Shown one piece after another: positions 41,304 through 49,084 of a DNA stretch of 64,000 nucleotides; position 1 is the first letter of the stretch, and each line of letters opens with the position of its first letter. A program made the translations under genes and the position numbers. This DNA is from DASZTV01 sp035550655 (GTDB taxonomy: Bacteria; Actinomycetota; Actinomycetes; JAFAQI01): contig DASZOU010000004.1 of NCBI GenBank assembly GCA_035550655.1, positions 310,001 through 374,000 of the forward strand, given 5' to 3'. The notes below the pieces were generated by a model, which did not search any database, was not told the DNA's origin, and worked only from the letters and a program-made list of their open reading frames with translations.

Positions 41304-41329
41304 AACGCCCGCATCGGCGACCTGATTCC
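41304..41329 (-). promoter_or_regulatory. SigR-type autoregulatory promoter of sigR-rsrA-galE
   Basis: On the minus strand GGAAT (41329-41325), exactly 18 bases, then GTT (41306-41304). This is the SigR/SigH consensus. It is 10 bases from the annotated start codon. Confidence 0.88.
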
Positions 41330-41342
41330 CGTGCCCCCGCTA

Positions 41343-41954
41343 TCAGCCGTTCAGCCACGCCAGAACGGTCGCCGCGACGACGTCCGGTGCTTGCTTGAGC
41401 GAATGGTCGCCCGGGACCGCGACGACGTTCGTCCCGCTCGGGAGCTCCGAGGGGGTACCGAACGCATCGCGCTCTCCCTGGACGACGAGACATGGGACCG
41501 TCAGCGCGGCCAGCTCATCGGCACGGGACTTCTCGGGCTTGCCGGGCGGGTGGAGCGGGAAGGCGAGCGCGACCACCGCATCCGCCCCCGACTGCTGCGC
41601 CGTGCGCACCGCGACGCGCGCCCCGCTGCTGCGCCCGGAGACGACCAGTCGCCCCGCCCGCTCCCGCCGCAGCGCCTCGATCACCGCGAGCCACGCGGCG
41701 TCGAGTCGCGGTGGCGGCTCCGGAGCGCGGCGACCTTTCACCCGATACGGCTGGACCACCCGCGCCACGGTCCAGCCGGCACCGGCAAGAGCGGTGGCGA
41801 CGGCGACCAGGTCGACAGCGTCGATGCCCCCGCCGGCGCCATGACCCACGACGAACAGCCCCGCCTTGCCCCGGTTGGACAGCGAGACCCGGGCTGGGCC
41901 GCTCGGGGTGTCGACCTCGAGCAGCCGCGCCTCGAGCGACACCGGCCCGGCCAC
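41343..41954 (-). CDS. Alpha/beta hydrolase, KANL3/Tex30-like family
   Basis: A 203-aa small hydrolase. GHGAGGG (about 37-43) forms the oxyanion region, the nucleophile Ser is in VSGRSSGAR (about 104-112), and GDHSLK (about 182-187) carries the His. Substrate unknown. GGGAGGGG precedes the GTG start. It is upstream of the sigR operon on the same strand, but sigR has its own promoter. Confidence 0.8.
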   Translation of the reverse strand: MAGPVSLEARLLEVDTPSGPARVSLSNRGKAGLFVVGHGAGGGIDAVDLVAVATALAGAGWTVARVVQPYRVKGRRAPEPPPRLDAAWLAVIEALRRERAGRLVVSGRSSGARVAVRTAQQSGADAVVALAFPLHPPGKPEKSRADELAALTVPCLVVQGERDAFGTPSELPSGTNVVAVPGDHSLKQAPDVVAATVLAWLNG

Positions 41955-41981
41955 ACACCCCTCCCCGTCTGTCGTCGCGCG

Positions 41982-42335
41982 TCAGACGCGAGCCGCTGCC
42001 TCGTGACGCTGCTGGCAGGGAACGCAACGCTCAGCATCGGGCTTCGCGTCGAGGCGCTCGTCCGGCAGCTGGGCAGCGCAGTCGACGCACTGCCCGTAGT
42101 TGCCGCTGTCGAGCCGTTCAAGGGCGCGGACGACACGGTCTCGCTGCGCGGCGATGACCTCGATCGAGGCCTCCTCACGGTCGGCCTCACCCACGTTGGA
42201 CGCGTAGTCAGCGGGGTGAAGGACGAGCTCGTCGATCTCGCCCCCCGACTCCCGCTCGTGCGCCAGAACCGCGGCGGAGCGATCAAGGTCCGCCAGCAGC
42301 GCCTCGAGCCGGGACCGGATCTCCTGCGTGTTCAC
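41982..42335 (-). CDS. DksA/TraR-type C4 zinc-finger protein
   Basis: A 117-aa protein with an N-terminal coiled coil and a C-terminal zinc finger: Cys83, Cys86, Cys104 and Cys107 (CVDC and CVPC). Such proteins enter the secondary channel of RNA polymerase or bind it otherwise; actinobacterial members of this size are RbpA-unrelated DksA-like factors. GGAGG lies ten bases before the GTG. It is divergent from aroA. Confidence 0.85.
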   Translation of the reverse strand: MNTQEIRSRLEALLADLDRSAAVLAHERESGGEIDELVLHPADYASNVGEADREEASIEVIAAQRDRVVRALERLDSGNYGQCVDCAAQLPDERLDAKPDAERCVPCQQRHEAAARV

Positions 42336-42457
42336 TTCTCTCGCCTCCGTCGTAGTACCCCCACGGGGCGGCCTCGCACTGCCGACCACCACCACCAGTG
42401 TGTCCCCGGATGTGTGCCCCACGCGACCCGTCCCGACACGATGGGACGATCTAGGGC

Positions 42458-43756
42458 ATGTCGCAGACCTCATCGGCGAGCTGGGCAACGCCGACGGCAT
42501 CCGGTCCGGTGAACGCCGAGGTGCGGGTGCCCGGTTCCAAGTCGATGACCAACCGCGCATTGGTGCTCAGCGCCCTCGCCGAAGGACGCAGCACGATCGA
42601 GCGCCCGCTGCGCAGCCGTGACACCGCGCTGATGGTGCAGGCGCTGCGGGCGCTCGGCATCGCGATCAACGACTCCGACGACGCGCGGTGGACCGTCGAC
42701 GGTCACACCTTCACCCGCACGTCCGCTGCGATCGACGTCGGCAACGCGGGCACCGTCCTTCGCTTCGTGCCGCCGGTCGCCGCGCTGACGCATGCGGCGA
42801 TCACCTTCGACGGCGACGAAGCGGTCCGCCGCCGTCCGGTTGCCCCCCTGCTGTCGGCGCTGCGTGCCCTCGGGGTCGAGGTGGACGACGGCGGGCGGGG
42901 GGCCCCGCCCTTCACCGTGCGCGGAACCGGTCACGTTGACGGCGGGCGGGTCGCCGTCGACGCCTCGTCATCGAGCCAGCTGATCAGCGCACTGCTGCTG
43001 ACGGGCGCGTCCTACGGCGCCGGCATCGAGGTGCGCCACATCGGCGCGCGGCCCGTGCCCAACGCCCCTCACCTCGCGATGACGGTCGCGATGCTCGGCC
43101 GGCGCGGTGCCAACGTCGAGCTCGGCGACGACCTGTGGCGAGTCGCGCCCACCCGGCTGACGCCGATCACCGAGGAGATCGAGCCGGACCTCTCCAGCGC
43201 GGCGCCGTTCCTCGCCGCGGCCGCCGTTACAGCCGGACGAGTGGCGATCCCGGACTGGCCCGAGCACTCGACCCAGCCCGGTGCGATGCTGCCCGAGCTC
43301 CTCGAACGGTTCGGCGCGATCACGCGACTCGACAACCGCGGGCTCGTCGTCGTCGGTGCGGACCGGATCCACGGCGCCGACCTCGACCTGCGGCAAGCCG
43401 GCGAGCTCACTCCTGTTGTCGCCGCGGTCGCGGCCCTGGCGGAGTCGCCCAGCCGCCTCACCGGCGTCGACTACCTGCGGGGCCACGAGACCGACCGGCT
43501 CGCCGCACTCACCCGTGAGCTCAACGGTCTCGGCGCGGACGTGGAGGAGCTCGACGACGGCCTGGCGATCACCCCGGGCTTGCTGCACGCCGGCACGTTC
43601 CGCACGTACGACGACCACCGGCTCGCGATGGCGGGCGCCGTCATGGGCCTCGTCGTGCCCGGCGTCGTGCTCGACGACGTCGCGACCACAGCAAAGACCT
43701 TTCCCGGCTTCGCCGAGGCGTGGTCTCAGCTCGCCGGACCGGGAGCCGACAGCTGA
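42458..43756 (+). CDS. aroA: 3-phosphoshikimate 1-carboxyvinyltransferase
   Basis: A 432-aa EPSP synthase, the sixth step of the shikimate path. Motifs are PGSKSMTNRALVLSALAEG (about 25-43), GNAGTVLRF (about 95-103), DASSSSQLISALLL and YDDHRLAMAGAVMG. The family-typical Lys, Ser and Arg substrate ligands are visible in the first motif. It is followed in overlap by rsgA, the same order as mycobacteria. Confidence 0.97.
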   Translation: MSQTSSASWATPTASGPVNAEVRVPGSKSMTNRALVLSALAEGRSTIERPLRSRDTALMVQALRALGIAINDSDDARWTVDGHTFTRTSAAIDVGNAGTVLRFVPPVAALTHAAITFDGDEAVRRRPVAPLLSALRALGVEVDDGGRGAPPFTVRGTGHVDGGRVAVDASSSSQLISALLLTGASYGAGIEVRHIGARPVPNAPHLAMTVAMLGRRGANVELGDDLWRVAPTRLTPITEEIEPDLSSAAPFLAAAAVTAGRVAIPDWPEHSTQPGAMLPELLERFGAITRLDNRGLVVVGADRIHGADLDLRQAGELTPVVAAVAALAESPSRLTGVDYLRGHETDRLAALTRELNGLGADVEELDDGLAITPGLLHAGTFRTYDDHRLAMAGAVMGLVVPGVVLDDVATTAKTFPGFAEAWSQLAGPGADS

Positions 43757-44745
43757 CCCGTCACCCCGTCGACGACGAGGACCGGCTGGCCCGAGCCGGT
43801 CGCTCCTCCCGGCCCCGAAGCCGGCTTCGGCCCCGGCACGAGGATGCGACAACCGCGCGCGTCGTCAGCGTGGACAGAGGCCGGTTCGGATGCCTGGTAG
43901 CGGGCAGTCGGCTCGTGATCGCGATGCGGGCACGCGAGCTCGGGCGCCGCGCCGTCGCGGTCGGAGACGAGGTCGATCTGGTCGGCGACCTGTCCGGCGG
44001 GCCGGATGCGCTCGCGCGGATCGTGCGCATCGCGCCGCGCCGCTCGGTGTTGCGGCGGAGCGCCGACGACACCGACCCGGTCGAACGCGTCATCGTGGCG
44101 AACGCCGAGCAGTTGGTCATCGTGGCGGCCGCAGCCGACCCCGAGCCGCAGCCGCGGCTGATCGACCGTTGTCTCGTGGCGGCGTACGACGCGGAGATCG
44201 CGCCGATCCTTTGCATCACGAAGACCGACCTCGCGGCGGCCGACCCAGTGGCGGCGACCTACGCGGCGCTCGGCTTGACGGTGGTACGCAGCGGCCGTCC
44301 TGGCTTCGACACCGCGGTGGCGGCGCTGCGGGACCTGCTCCGCGGCCATGTCACGGTCCTGGTGGGTTCGTCGGGGGTCGGCAAGTCGACGCTGGTCAAC
44401 GCCCTTGTGCCCGACGCCGTACAGCGCATCGGAGCGGTCAGCGCGCACACCGGCAAAGGTCAGCACACGACCACCGCGGCGATCGCACTTCCGCTGCCTG
44501 ACGGGGGGTGGGTGATCGACACTCCCGGAATCAGGTCGTTCGGGCTCGCGCACGTCGACCGCGACCGGCTCGTGACCTGCTTTCCGGACCTCGCCGCCGG
44601 CACCGTCAACTGCCCCAGCGACTGCGATCACCTCGACCCGGAGGTCTGCGAGCTCGACGCCTGGGTCGCCGACGGTCACGCGGCGGCGGAGCGCCTGGAC
44701 TCTCTCCGCCGCCTGCTCGTGACCCGCGACGCCGACCTGGCCTAG
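43720..44745 (+). CDS. rsgA: Small ribosomal subunit biogenesis GTPase RsgA
   Basis: A circularly permuted GTPase with an OB fold (about 40-105), a G domain (G1 VGSSGVGKSTLVNAL, G3 DTPG, G4 TKTD placed before G1) and a C-terminal zinc finger (CPSDCDHLDPEVCELD). It assists late 30S assembly. The GTG used here lies inside aroA. Homology seems to begin at LTRHPVDDED, where the only start-like codon is CTG at 43753, overlapping the aroA stop as CTGA, so the true start is uncertain. Its stop shares CTAG with the convergent gene. Confidence 0.93.
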   Translation: MVSARRTGSRQLTRHPVDDEDRLARAGRSSRPRSRLRPRHEDATTARVVSVDRGRFGCLVAGSRLVIAMRARELGRRAVAVGDEVDLVGDLSGGPDALARIVRIAPRRSVLRRSADDTDPVERVIVANAEQLVIVAAAADPEPQPRLIDRCLVAAYDAEIAPILCITKTDLAAADPVAATYAALGLTVVRSGRPGFDTAVAALRDLLRGHVTVLVGSSGVGKSTLVNALVPDAVQRIGAVSAHTGKGQHTTTAAIALPLPDGGWVIDTPGIRSFGLAHVDRDRLVTCFPDLAAGTVNCPSDCDHLDPEVCELDAWVADGHAAAERLDSLRRLLVTRDADLA

Positions 44746-45845
44746 GCGGAAGCCCCGACGGCGATCGTCTCCTCAACCTCGGCGATGCGCGCCGCCATCG
44801 CGGCCTTCTCCCGGTCGAGCAGCTCGGCCTGGTCCTCATCGGCCTTCATCAGCTCGTCGAGGTTGTGGCCGGCCATGTCGAGCACGCCCATCTCGGCGTA
44901 ACACTTCTGGACCTTGTCGCCCCACAGGCCGATGTCCTTGACACACGGCACGATCCGGCTGAACAGCAAGGTGCGGAAGATCTGCTGAAACTCGGAGTGG
45001 TCGGCGATCTCCTGGCACTCCTTCACCGGCAGGCCGAGCGTCTCGTAGACCTCGGTGCCGAGGAAGCGGTTGCGCATCAGCCAGCAGCCTTCGACGACGA
45101 AGTCCTCACGCTCGTCGCGTTCCTTCTGGGACAGCTCGACGTAGGCGTCCTTCAGCGCCAGCCGCCCGAACGCGACGTGGCGAGCCTCGTCCTGCATGAC
45201 GTAGGCGAGGAGCTGCTTCGCGAGCGGGTTCTGCGCGAGGTCGCGCTGCAGGCCGAACGCCGCGAGCGCCAAACCTTCGATGAGGACCTGCATGCCGAGG
45301 TAGGCGAAGTCCCAGTCCTTCGCCTGCAGCGCGTCGTCGAGCAGCGCAGCGAGGTCCTTGTTCATCGGGAAGACGGTCCCGACCTTCTCCTGCAGGAACC
45401 GCGCGAACGTCTCGACGTGACGCGCCTCGTCCATGACCTGCGTCGCGCCGTAGAACTTCGAGTCCATGTCGGGCACGGTCTCGACGATGCGGGCAGCGGT
45501 GATCATCGCGCCCTGCTCGCCGTGCATGAACTGGCTCCACGACCACGCCGCCTGATGGTGGGTGAACGCGTCGCGCTCCTTCTCGTTCATCTTGTCCCAG
45601 ACGCTGGTGCCGAGGAACGGGTTGTACTCCTCAGGCATCCCGACCGGGTTGGCCCAGTCGACCTCGAGCGACCAGTCCATGCGCTTGGTCGAGTCCCACT
45701 GCTTGTCCTTGCCCTTCTGGTACAGCGACAGCAAGCGGTCCCGGCCGTCGTCGTACTCCCAGCTGAACCGCGCCGAACAGTTGGCCGGCACATCCCAGGT
45801 GGCCGTCACATCCGTCGGGACGACGTACTTCTCGGCAGTGGTCAT
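44742..45845 (-). CDS. Ferritin-like di-iron carboxylate protein
   Basis: A 367-aa soluble four-helix di-iron protein. A full ligand set is visible: Glu110, Glu140-x2-His143, Glu190, Glu220-x2-His223. It belongs to a conserved ferritin-like family related to ribonucleotide reductase R2-type oxidases; the reaction is unknown. The gene is co-transcribed with its TetR regulator (ATGA overlap). In mycobacteria the gene at this place beside rsgA is the membrane desaturase desA3, also di-iron but unrelated in sequence. Confidence 0.82.
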   Translation of the reverse strand: MTTAEKYVVPTDVTATWDVPANCSARFSWEYDDGRDRLLSLYQKGKDKQWDSTKRMDWSLEVDWANPVGMPEEYNPFLGTSVWDKMNEKERDAFTHHQAAWSWSQFMHGEQGAMITAARIVETVPDMDSKFYGATQVMDEARHVETFARFLQEKVGTVFPMNKDLAALLDDALQAKDWDFAYLGMQVLIEGLALAAFGLQRDLAQNPLAKQLLAYVMQDEARHVAFGRLALKDAYVELSQKERDEREDFVVEGCWLMRNRFLGTEVYETLGLPVKECQEIADHSEFQQIFRTLLFSRIVPCVKDIGLWGDKVQKCYAEMGVLDMAGHNLDELMKADEDQAELLDREKAAMAARIAEVEETIAVGASA

Positions 45846-46426
45846 GACGCGCCTTTCATAAGGAGTCGTTCGACTAGTTGAGCCATCCGCCCGGCGATGG
45901 CCTCGGCGGAGCCGTCGGGACCATCGCTGGGAAGCACCAGGTAGGAGATGGTCAGCCGCGCGACCATCTCGGAGACGAGCTCGACGTCCTCGCGCGCGAG
46001 TTCCGGCCAGTGCGACAGCCAGTACGACTCGATGTTGCGGCGCGCGGCGCCGATCACGACCTCGCCACGCGTCGTGAGGAACGGCAGCAGGTCGTGCGTG
46101 TCGTCGGTGAGCACGGCCTTGAGCAGCGGGTTGTCCGACGCCTCGCGGATCGTCCACTCGGTGGCGGCGGCCACCGCGTCGACGGGACGGTCCGGGTGGA
46201 CCTCGTCGATGAACCGGTTTGTGCCGTCGATGAACCGCTGTGACTCGCGCTCTGCCAGCGCCTGCGCGACCGCGTCCTTCGAGCCGAACTCGTTGTAGAG
46301 GGTCTGGCGCGACACACCCGCGGCGGCGGCGACGTCGACCATCCGGGCGCGCTGCCAGTCACCGGCCACGATGACGTCGTACGCCGCATCGAGCAGCGCA
46401 TCGCGGGTGGTCCTGGCTTCCGGCAT
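45842..46426 (-). CDS. TetR-family transcriptional regulator
   Basis: A 194-aa repressor. The N-terminal helix-turn-helix is ARMVDVAAAAGVSRQTLYNEFGSKDAVAQAL (about 27-57). The C-terminal ligand domain is typical in length. It is coupled to the di-iron protein gene, and a palindrome immediately upstream (46437-46463) overlaps the likely promoter, so it probably represses its own operon. Ligand unknown; a fatty acid is plausible by analogy only. Confidence 0.9.
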   Translation of the reverse strand: MPEARTTRDALLDAAYDVIVAGDWQRARMVDVAAAAGVSRQTLYNEFGSKDAVAQALAERESQRFIDGTNRFIDEVHPDRPVDAVAAATEWTIREASDNPLLKAVLTDDTHDLLPFLTTRGEVVIGAARRNIESYWLSHWPELAREDVELVSEMVARLTISYLVLPSDGPDGSAEAIAGRMAQLVERLLMKGAS

Positions 46427-46436
46427 TAGAGGCAGT

Positions 46437-46463
46437 CTTTACACGAAGCCCATCCGTGTCAAG
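46437..46463. promoter_or_regulatory. TetR operator candidate overlapping a TTGACA box
   Basis: CTTTACACG-N9-CGTGTCAAG, 9-bp arms with one mismatch. On the minus strand TTGACA (46462-46457) is inside one arm and AAGACT or TAAAGA could be the -10 box, so binding would block the tetR promoter. It also lies only 28 bp from the hisN -10 box. Confidence 0.65.
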
Positions 46464-46490
46464 TACCGATTTCGGCTTGGTGCCGCTCCG

Positions 46491-46496
46491 TAGGCT
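46491..46496 (+). promoter_or_regulatory. Leaderless-type -10 box, hisN
   Basis: TAGGCT, six bases (CTATGC), then GTG at 46503. No ribosome-binding site is visible. Confidence 0.55.
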
Positions 46497-46502
46497 CTAT
46501 GC

Positions 46503-47282
46503 GTGGCCGGCTGGGACGAGGATCTGCGGCTGGCGCACACCTTCGCCGACGCCGCCGACTCGCTCACGATGAAGCGCTTCCGCGCGGCCGACCTGGTGGT
46601 CGAGACCAAGCCCGACCTGACGCCGGTCACCGACGCCGACCGCGCGGTGGAGAGCGCGATCCGCGGCATCCTCGCCGGCGATCGGCCGACCGACGCGATC
46701 GTCGGCGAGGAGTACGGCGTGGACGGCGACGGCCCGCGGCGTTGGGTCATCGACCCGATCGACGGCACCAAGAACTTCGTGCGCGGGGTGCCGGTGTGGG
46801 CGACGTTGATCGCGCTGCAAGTCGACGAGCAGACCGTCGTCGGCGTCGTGTCGGCTCCGGCGCTCGACATGCGGTGGTACGCAACACGGGGTGGCGGTGC
46901 GTTCAGGGGGCACGGCGACTGGGGCGACCGGCTGCACGTCTCCCGCGTCGCGAGCCTCAGCGATGCGTCGCTGTCGTACTCCTCGCTCGAGGGCTGGGAC
47001 CAGATCGGCCGTCGCGAGCAGTTCCGCGGTCTCGTCGACTCGGTTTGGCGCAACCGCGCTTTCGGTGACTTCTGGTCGTACATGCTCGTCGCGGAAGGCG
47101 CGGTTGACGTCGCGTGCGAGCCCGAGGTCTCGTTGTGGGACCTCGCCGCGCTGGGCGTCATCGTCGAGGAAGCGGGCGGCCGGTTCACCGATCTCGCGGG
47201 CGCCGCCCGGGTCGACGGCGGCAACGCGGTCGCGACGAACGGCCTGCTGCACGACGAGGTGCTCGCCGCGCTGACGCCGTGA
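46503..47282 (+). CDS. hisN: Histidinol-phosphatase, inositol monophosphatase family
   Basis: A 259-aa magnesium phosphatase. Metal ligands are in GEE (Glu69, Glu70) and DPIDGTKNF (Asp84, Asp87), with the C-terminal WDLAALGVIVEEAGG. In actinobacteria this subgroup supplies the histidinol-phosphatase step of histidine synthesis; other sugar phosphates are possible. It overlaps the next gene (GTGA). Confidence 0.87.
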   Translation: MAGWDEDLRLAHTFADAADSLTMKRFRAADLVVETKPDLTPVTDADRAVESAIRGILAGDRPTDAIVGEEYGVDGDGPRRWVIDPIDGTKNFVRGVPVWATLIALQVDEQTVVGVVSAPALDMRWYATRGGGAFRGHGDWGDRLHVSRVASLSDASLSYSSLEGWDQIGRREQFRGLVDSVWRNRAFGDFWSYMLVAEGAVDVACEPEVSLWDLAALGVIVEEAGGRFTDLAGAARVDGGNAVATNGLLHDEVLAALTP

Positions 47283-48361
47283 CGAGCCGTCCCGGCGAGA
47301 CTCCCCTCGAACGGACCGCGCGGCTGTTGCGGCAGCAGGCGGAGGGGTGTGCGCGGCTGGGCAGCCCGCTGTACGACGTCCTGCTGCGACGCGCTGCCGA
47401 TGACCTGCTGGCGGGCGGACCGACGCGGCGGGTCCTCGATGGGCATCTCGAAGACCCCGGCCCGAGCGCCCTGGCCCTTCGCATGCTGGGCGGCGTGCAC
47501 GCGCTGGTCCTGCGCGGGCAGGCGCCGGAGCTGGCCGCCTTCTACCCATCGGCCACGGCTGACGGTCAGTCGGCCGGCCCAGCGGCAGCCGCCTGGCCGG
47601 CCTTTGCTGACACGCTGGACGCGCACTGCGACGCGGTGCGGACGTGGCTGCGACGGCCGCCACAGACCAACGAGGTCGGGCGCGGCGCGGCGCTGGTAGG
47701 CGGCCTGCTGCACCTGTGTGCGGCGGCCGCGTTGCCGGTGCGACTGGTCGAGGTGGGGGCCAGCGGAGGCTTGAACCTGCGGGCGGACCGGTTTCGGATC
47801 GACGGCGAGGTCGCGCAGTACGGCGACGTCGACTCCCCCGTTCAGCTCGGCGCCGCGTGGCTGGGTCAGGCGCCGCCACAAGTAGCGCTCGACGTCGTCG
47901 AACGCGACGGCGGCGACCTCGACCCGGTCGATGTCTCAACAGCGGACGGCCGGTTGCTGTTGACGGCGTACGTGTGGCCGGACCAGGTGCGGCGCCTGCA
48001 GCGGCTGCGCGGCGCCTTCGAGGCGGCGGCGGCGGTGCCCGTCGAGATCCGGCAAGAGAGCGCCGAGCAGACCCTGGAACGCACGGCGCTTGCCGACGGA
48101 GCCTGGACCGTGGTGTGGCACTCGGTCTTCCGCCAGTACCTGTCGGCTGATGGCCGCGACGCTGTCGCCGCTCGAGTCGAATCCCTCGGCAGCGACGCCA
48201 CCGCGTCACGGCGCTTCGCCTACCTGACGTTGGAGCCGGCGCGGCGCGCGCCCGATGCGGACTACGAGTTCTTGATCACCCTGCGCACCTGGCCCGGCGG
48301 CGAGGAGCAGATCCTCGGCACCGCCTCTGGCCACGGCATCCCGACGACCTGGGAGCGCTGA
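47279..48361 (+). CDS. DUF2332 family protein
   Basis: A 360-aa protein. The block LPVRLVEVGASGGLNLRAD (about 151-169) and the C-terminal YEFLITLRTWPGG are typical of DUF2332. The GASGGLNL loop resembles a nucleotide- or SAM-binding loop, but no function is established. It is coupled to hisN by a GTGA overlap. A family B palindrome begins nine bases after the stop. Confidence 0.8.
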   Translation: MTSRPGETPLERTARLLRQQAEGCARLGSPLYDVLLRRAADDLLAGGPTRRVLDGHLEDPGPSALALRMLGGVHALVLRGQAPELAAFYPSATADGQSAGPAAAAWPAFADTLDAHCDAVRTWLRRPPQTNEVGRGAALVGGLLHLCAAAALPVRLVEVGASGGLNLRADRFRIDGEVAQYGDVDSPVQLGAAWLGQAPPQVALDVVERDGGDLDPVDVSTADGRLLLTAYVWPDQVRRLQRLRGAFEAAAAVPVEIRQESAEQTLERTALADGAWTVVWHSVFRQYLSADGRDAVAARVESLGSDATASRRFAYLTLEPARRAPDADYEFLITLRTWPGGEEQILGTASGHGIPTTWER

Positions 48362-48369
48362 CCCCCAAC

Positions 48370-48434
48370 CGCCGAACTTGCAGCTTTCGCGCGTTTCCGG
48401 CCCGGAAACGGGCCGAAAACGCAAGTTCGCGGAG
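48370..48434. repeat. Palindromic repeat family B, copy 4 (65 bp)
   Basis: Arms CGAACTTGC / GCAAGTTCG with a GC-rich interior containing GGCCCGGAAACGGGCC. It fills the gap between the convergent DUF2332 gene (48361) and the acetyltransferase (48436), one base from the latter's stop codon. Confidence 0.88.
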
Positions 48435-48435
48435 G

Positions 48436-49077
48436 TCAGGCCTCCGGGTCGGCGAAGACCGGGTGGACGAACAGGTTGGGGTCGTCATGCCACGCCCTGG
48501 TGACTCCTGGCGGGTAGACCAGCTTGCGGATGACTTTCGCCGGGTTGCCTCCGACGAGGGTGTCGTCGGGCACGTCCTTGGTGACGATCGCGCCCGCCGC
48601 GACGAGCGCGCGGTTCCCGATCGTGACCCCCGGCAGGATCATCGCCCGGGCGCCGATCCAGGCACCGTTGCCGATGCGTACCGGCTCCTCGCGCACCGGC
48701 CGGCCCTCGACACCGTGACTGTCGCTGTCCGTGATGTAGACCTCGTTGGCGATCGCGACGTCGTCACCGATGGTGATCTCCTTGCAACAGGCGAGGAAGA
48801 CACCGTTGTTGAGGAACACGCGGTCGCCGATGCGCAGCTTCCCCCAGCCCGTGACGAGGGTTCGCTTGTGCGTCGACCAGATCTTGAAGTGGTCGCCGAC
48901 CTCCATGTCGGTCGCGTCGACCGTCGGGCTGCCGAGCATCGTGGCCTGCGCCCCCACTGACTTGCAGTGACGCAGGTACCAGTCGGCGCGAGCGCGCTGC
49001 TTGCCGTAGGACCAGAAGAACTGGGCCTCGAGCTTGCGTCGTTTCAGCGCAGTGCGGAGTTCCCCCACGAACGACAA
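48436..49077 (-). CDS. Hexapeptide-repeat acetyl/acyltransferase
   Basis: A 213-aa left-handed beta-helix transferase. Hexapeptide turns run through IGDRVFLNNGVFLACCKEITIGDDVAIANEVYI and IGNGAWIGARAMILPGVTIGNRALVAAGAIVTKDVP, with the catalytic-type His in DSDSHG (about 119). The VGGNPAKVIRKL end is classic for NodL/LacA-like enzymes. The acceptor sugar is unknown. TTG 49077 or GTG 49068 could be the start; TACCGT lies eight bases before the latter. Confidence 0.85.
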   Translation of the reverse strand: MSFVGELRTALKRRKLEAQFFWSYGKQRARADWYLRHCKSVGAQATMLGSPTVDATDMEVGDHFKIWSTHKRTLVTGWGKLRIGDRVFLNNGVFLACCKEITIGDDVAIANEVYITDSDSHGVEGRPVREEPVRIGNGAWIGARAMILPGVTIGNRALVAAGAIVTKDVPDDTLVGGNPAKVIRKLVYPPGVTRAWHDDPNLFVHPVFADPEA

Positions 49078-49084
49078 CGGTAGA

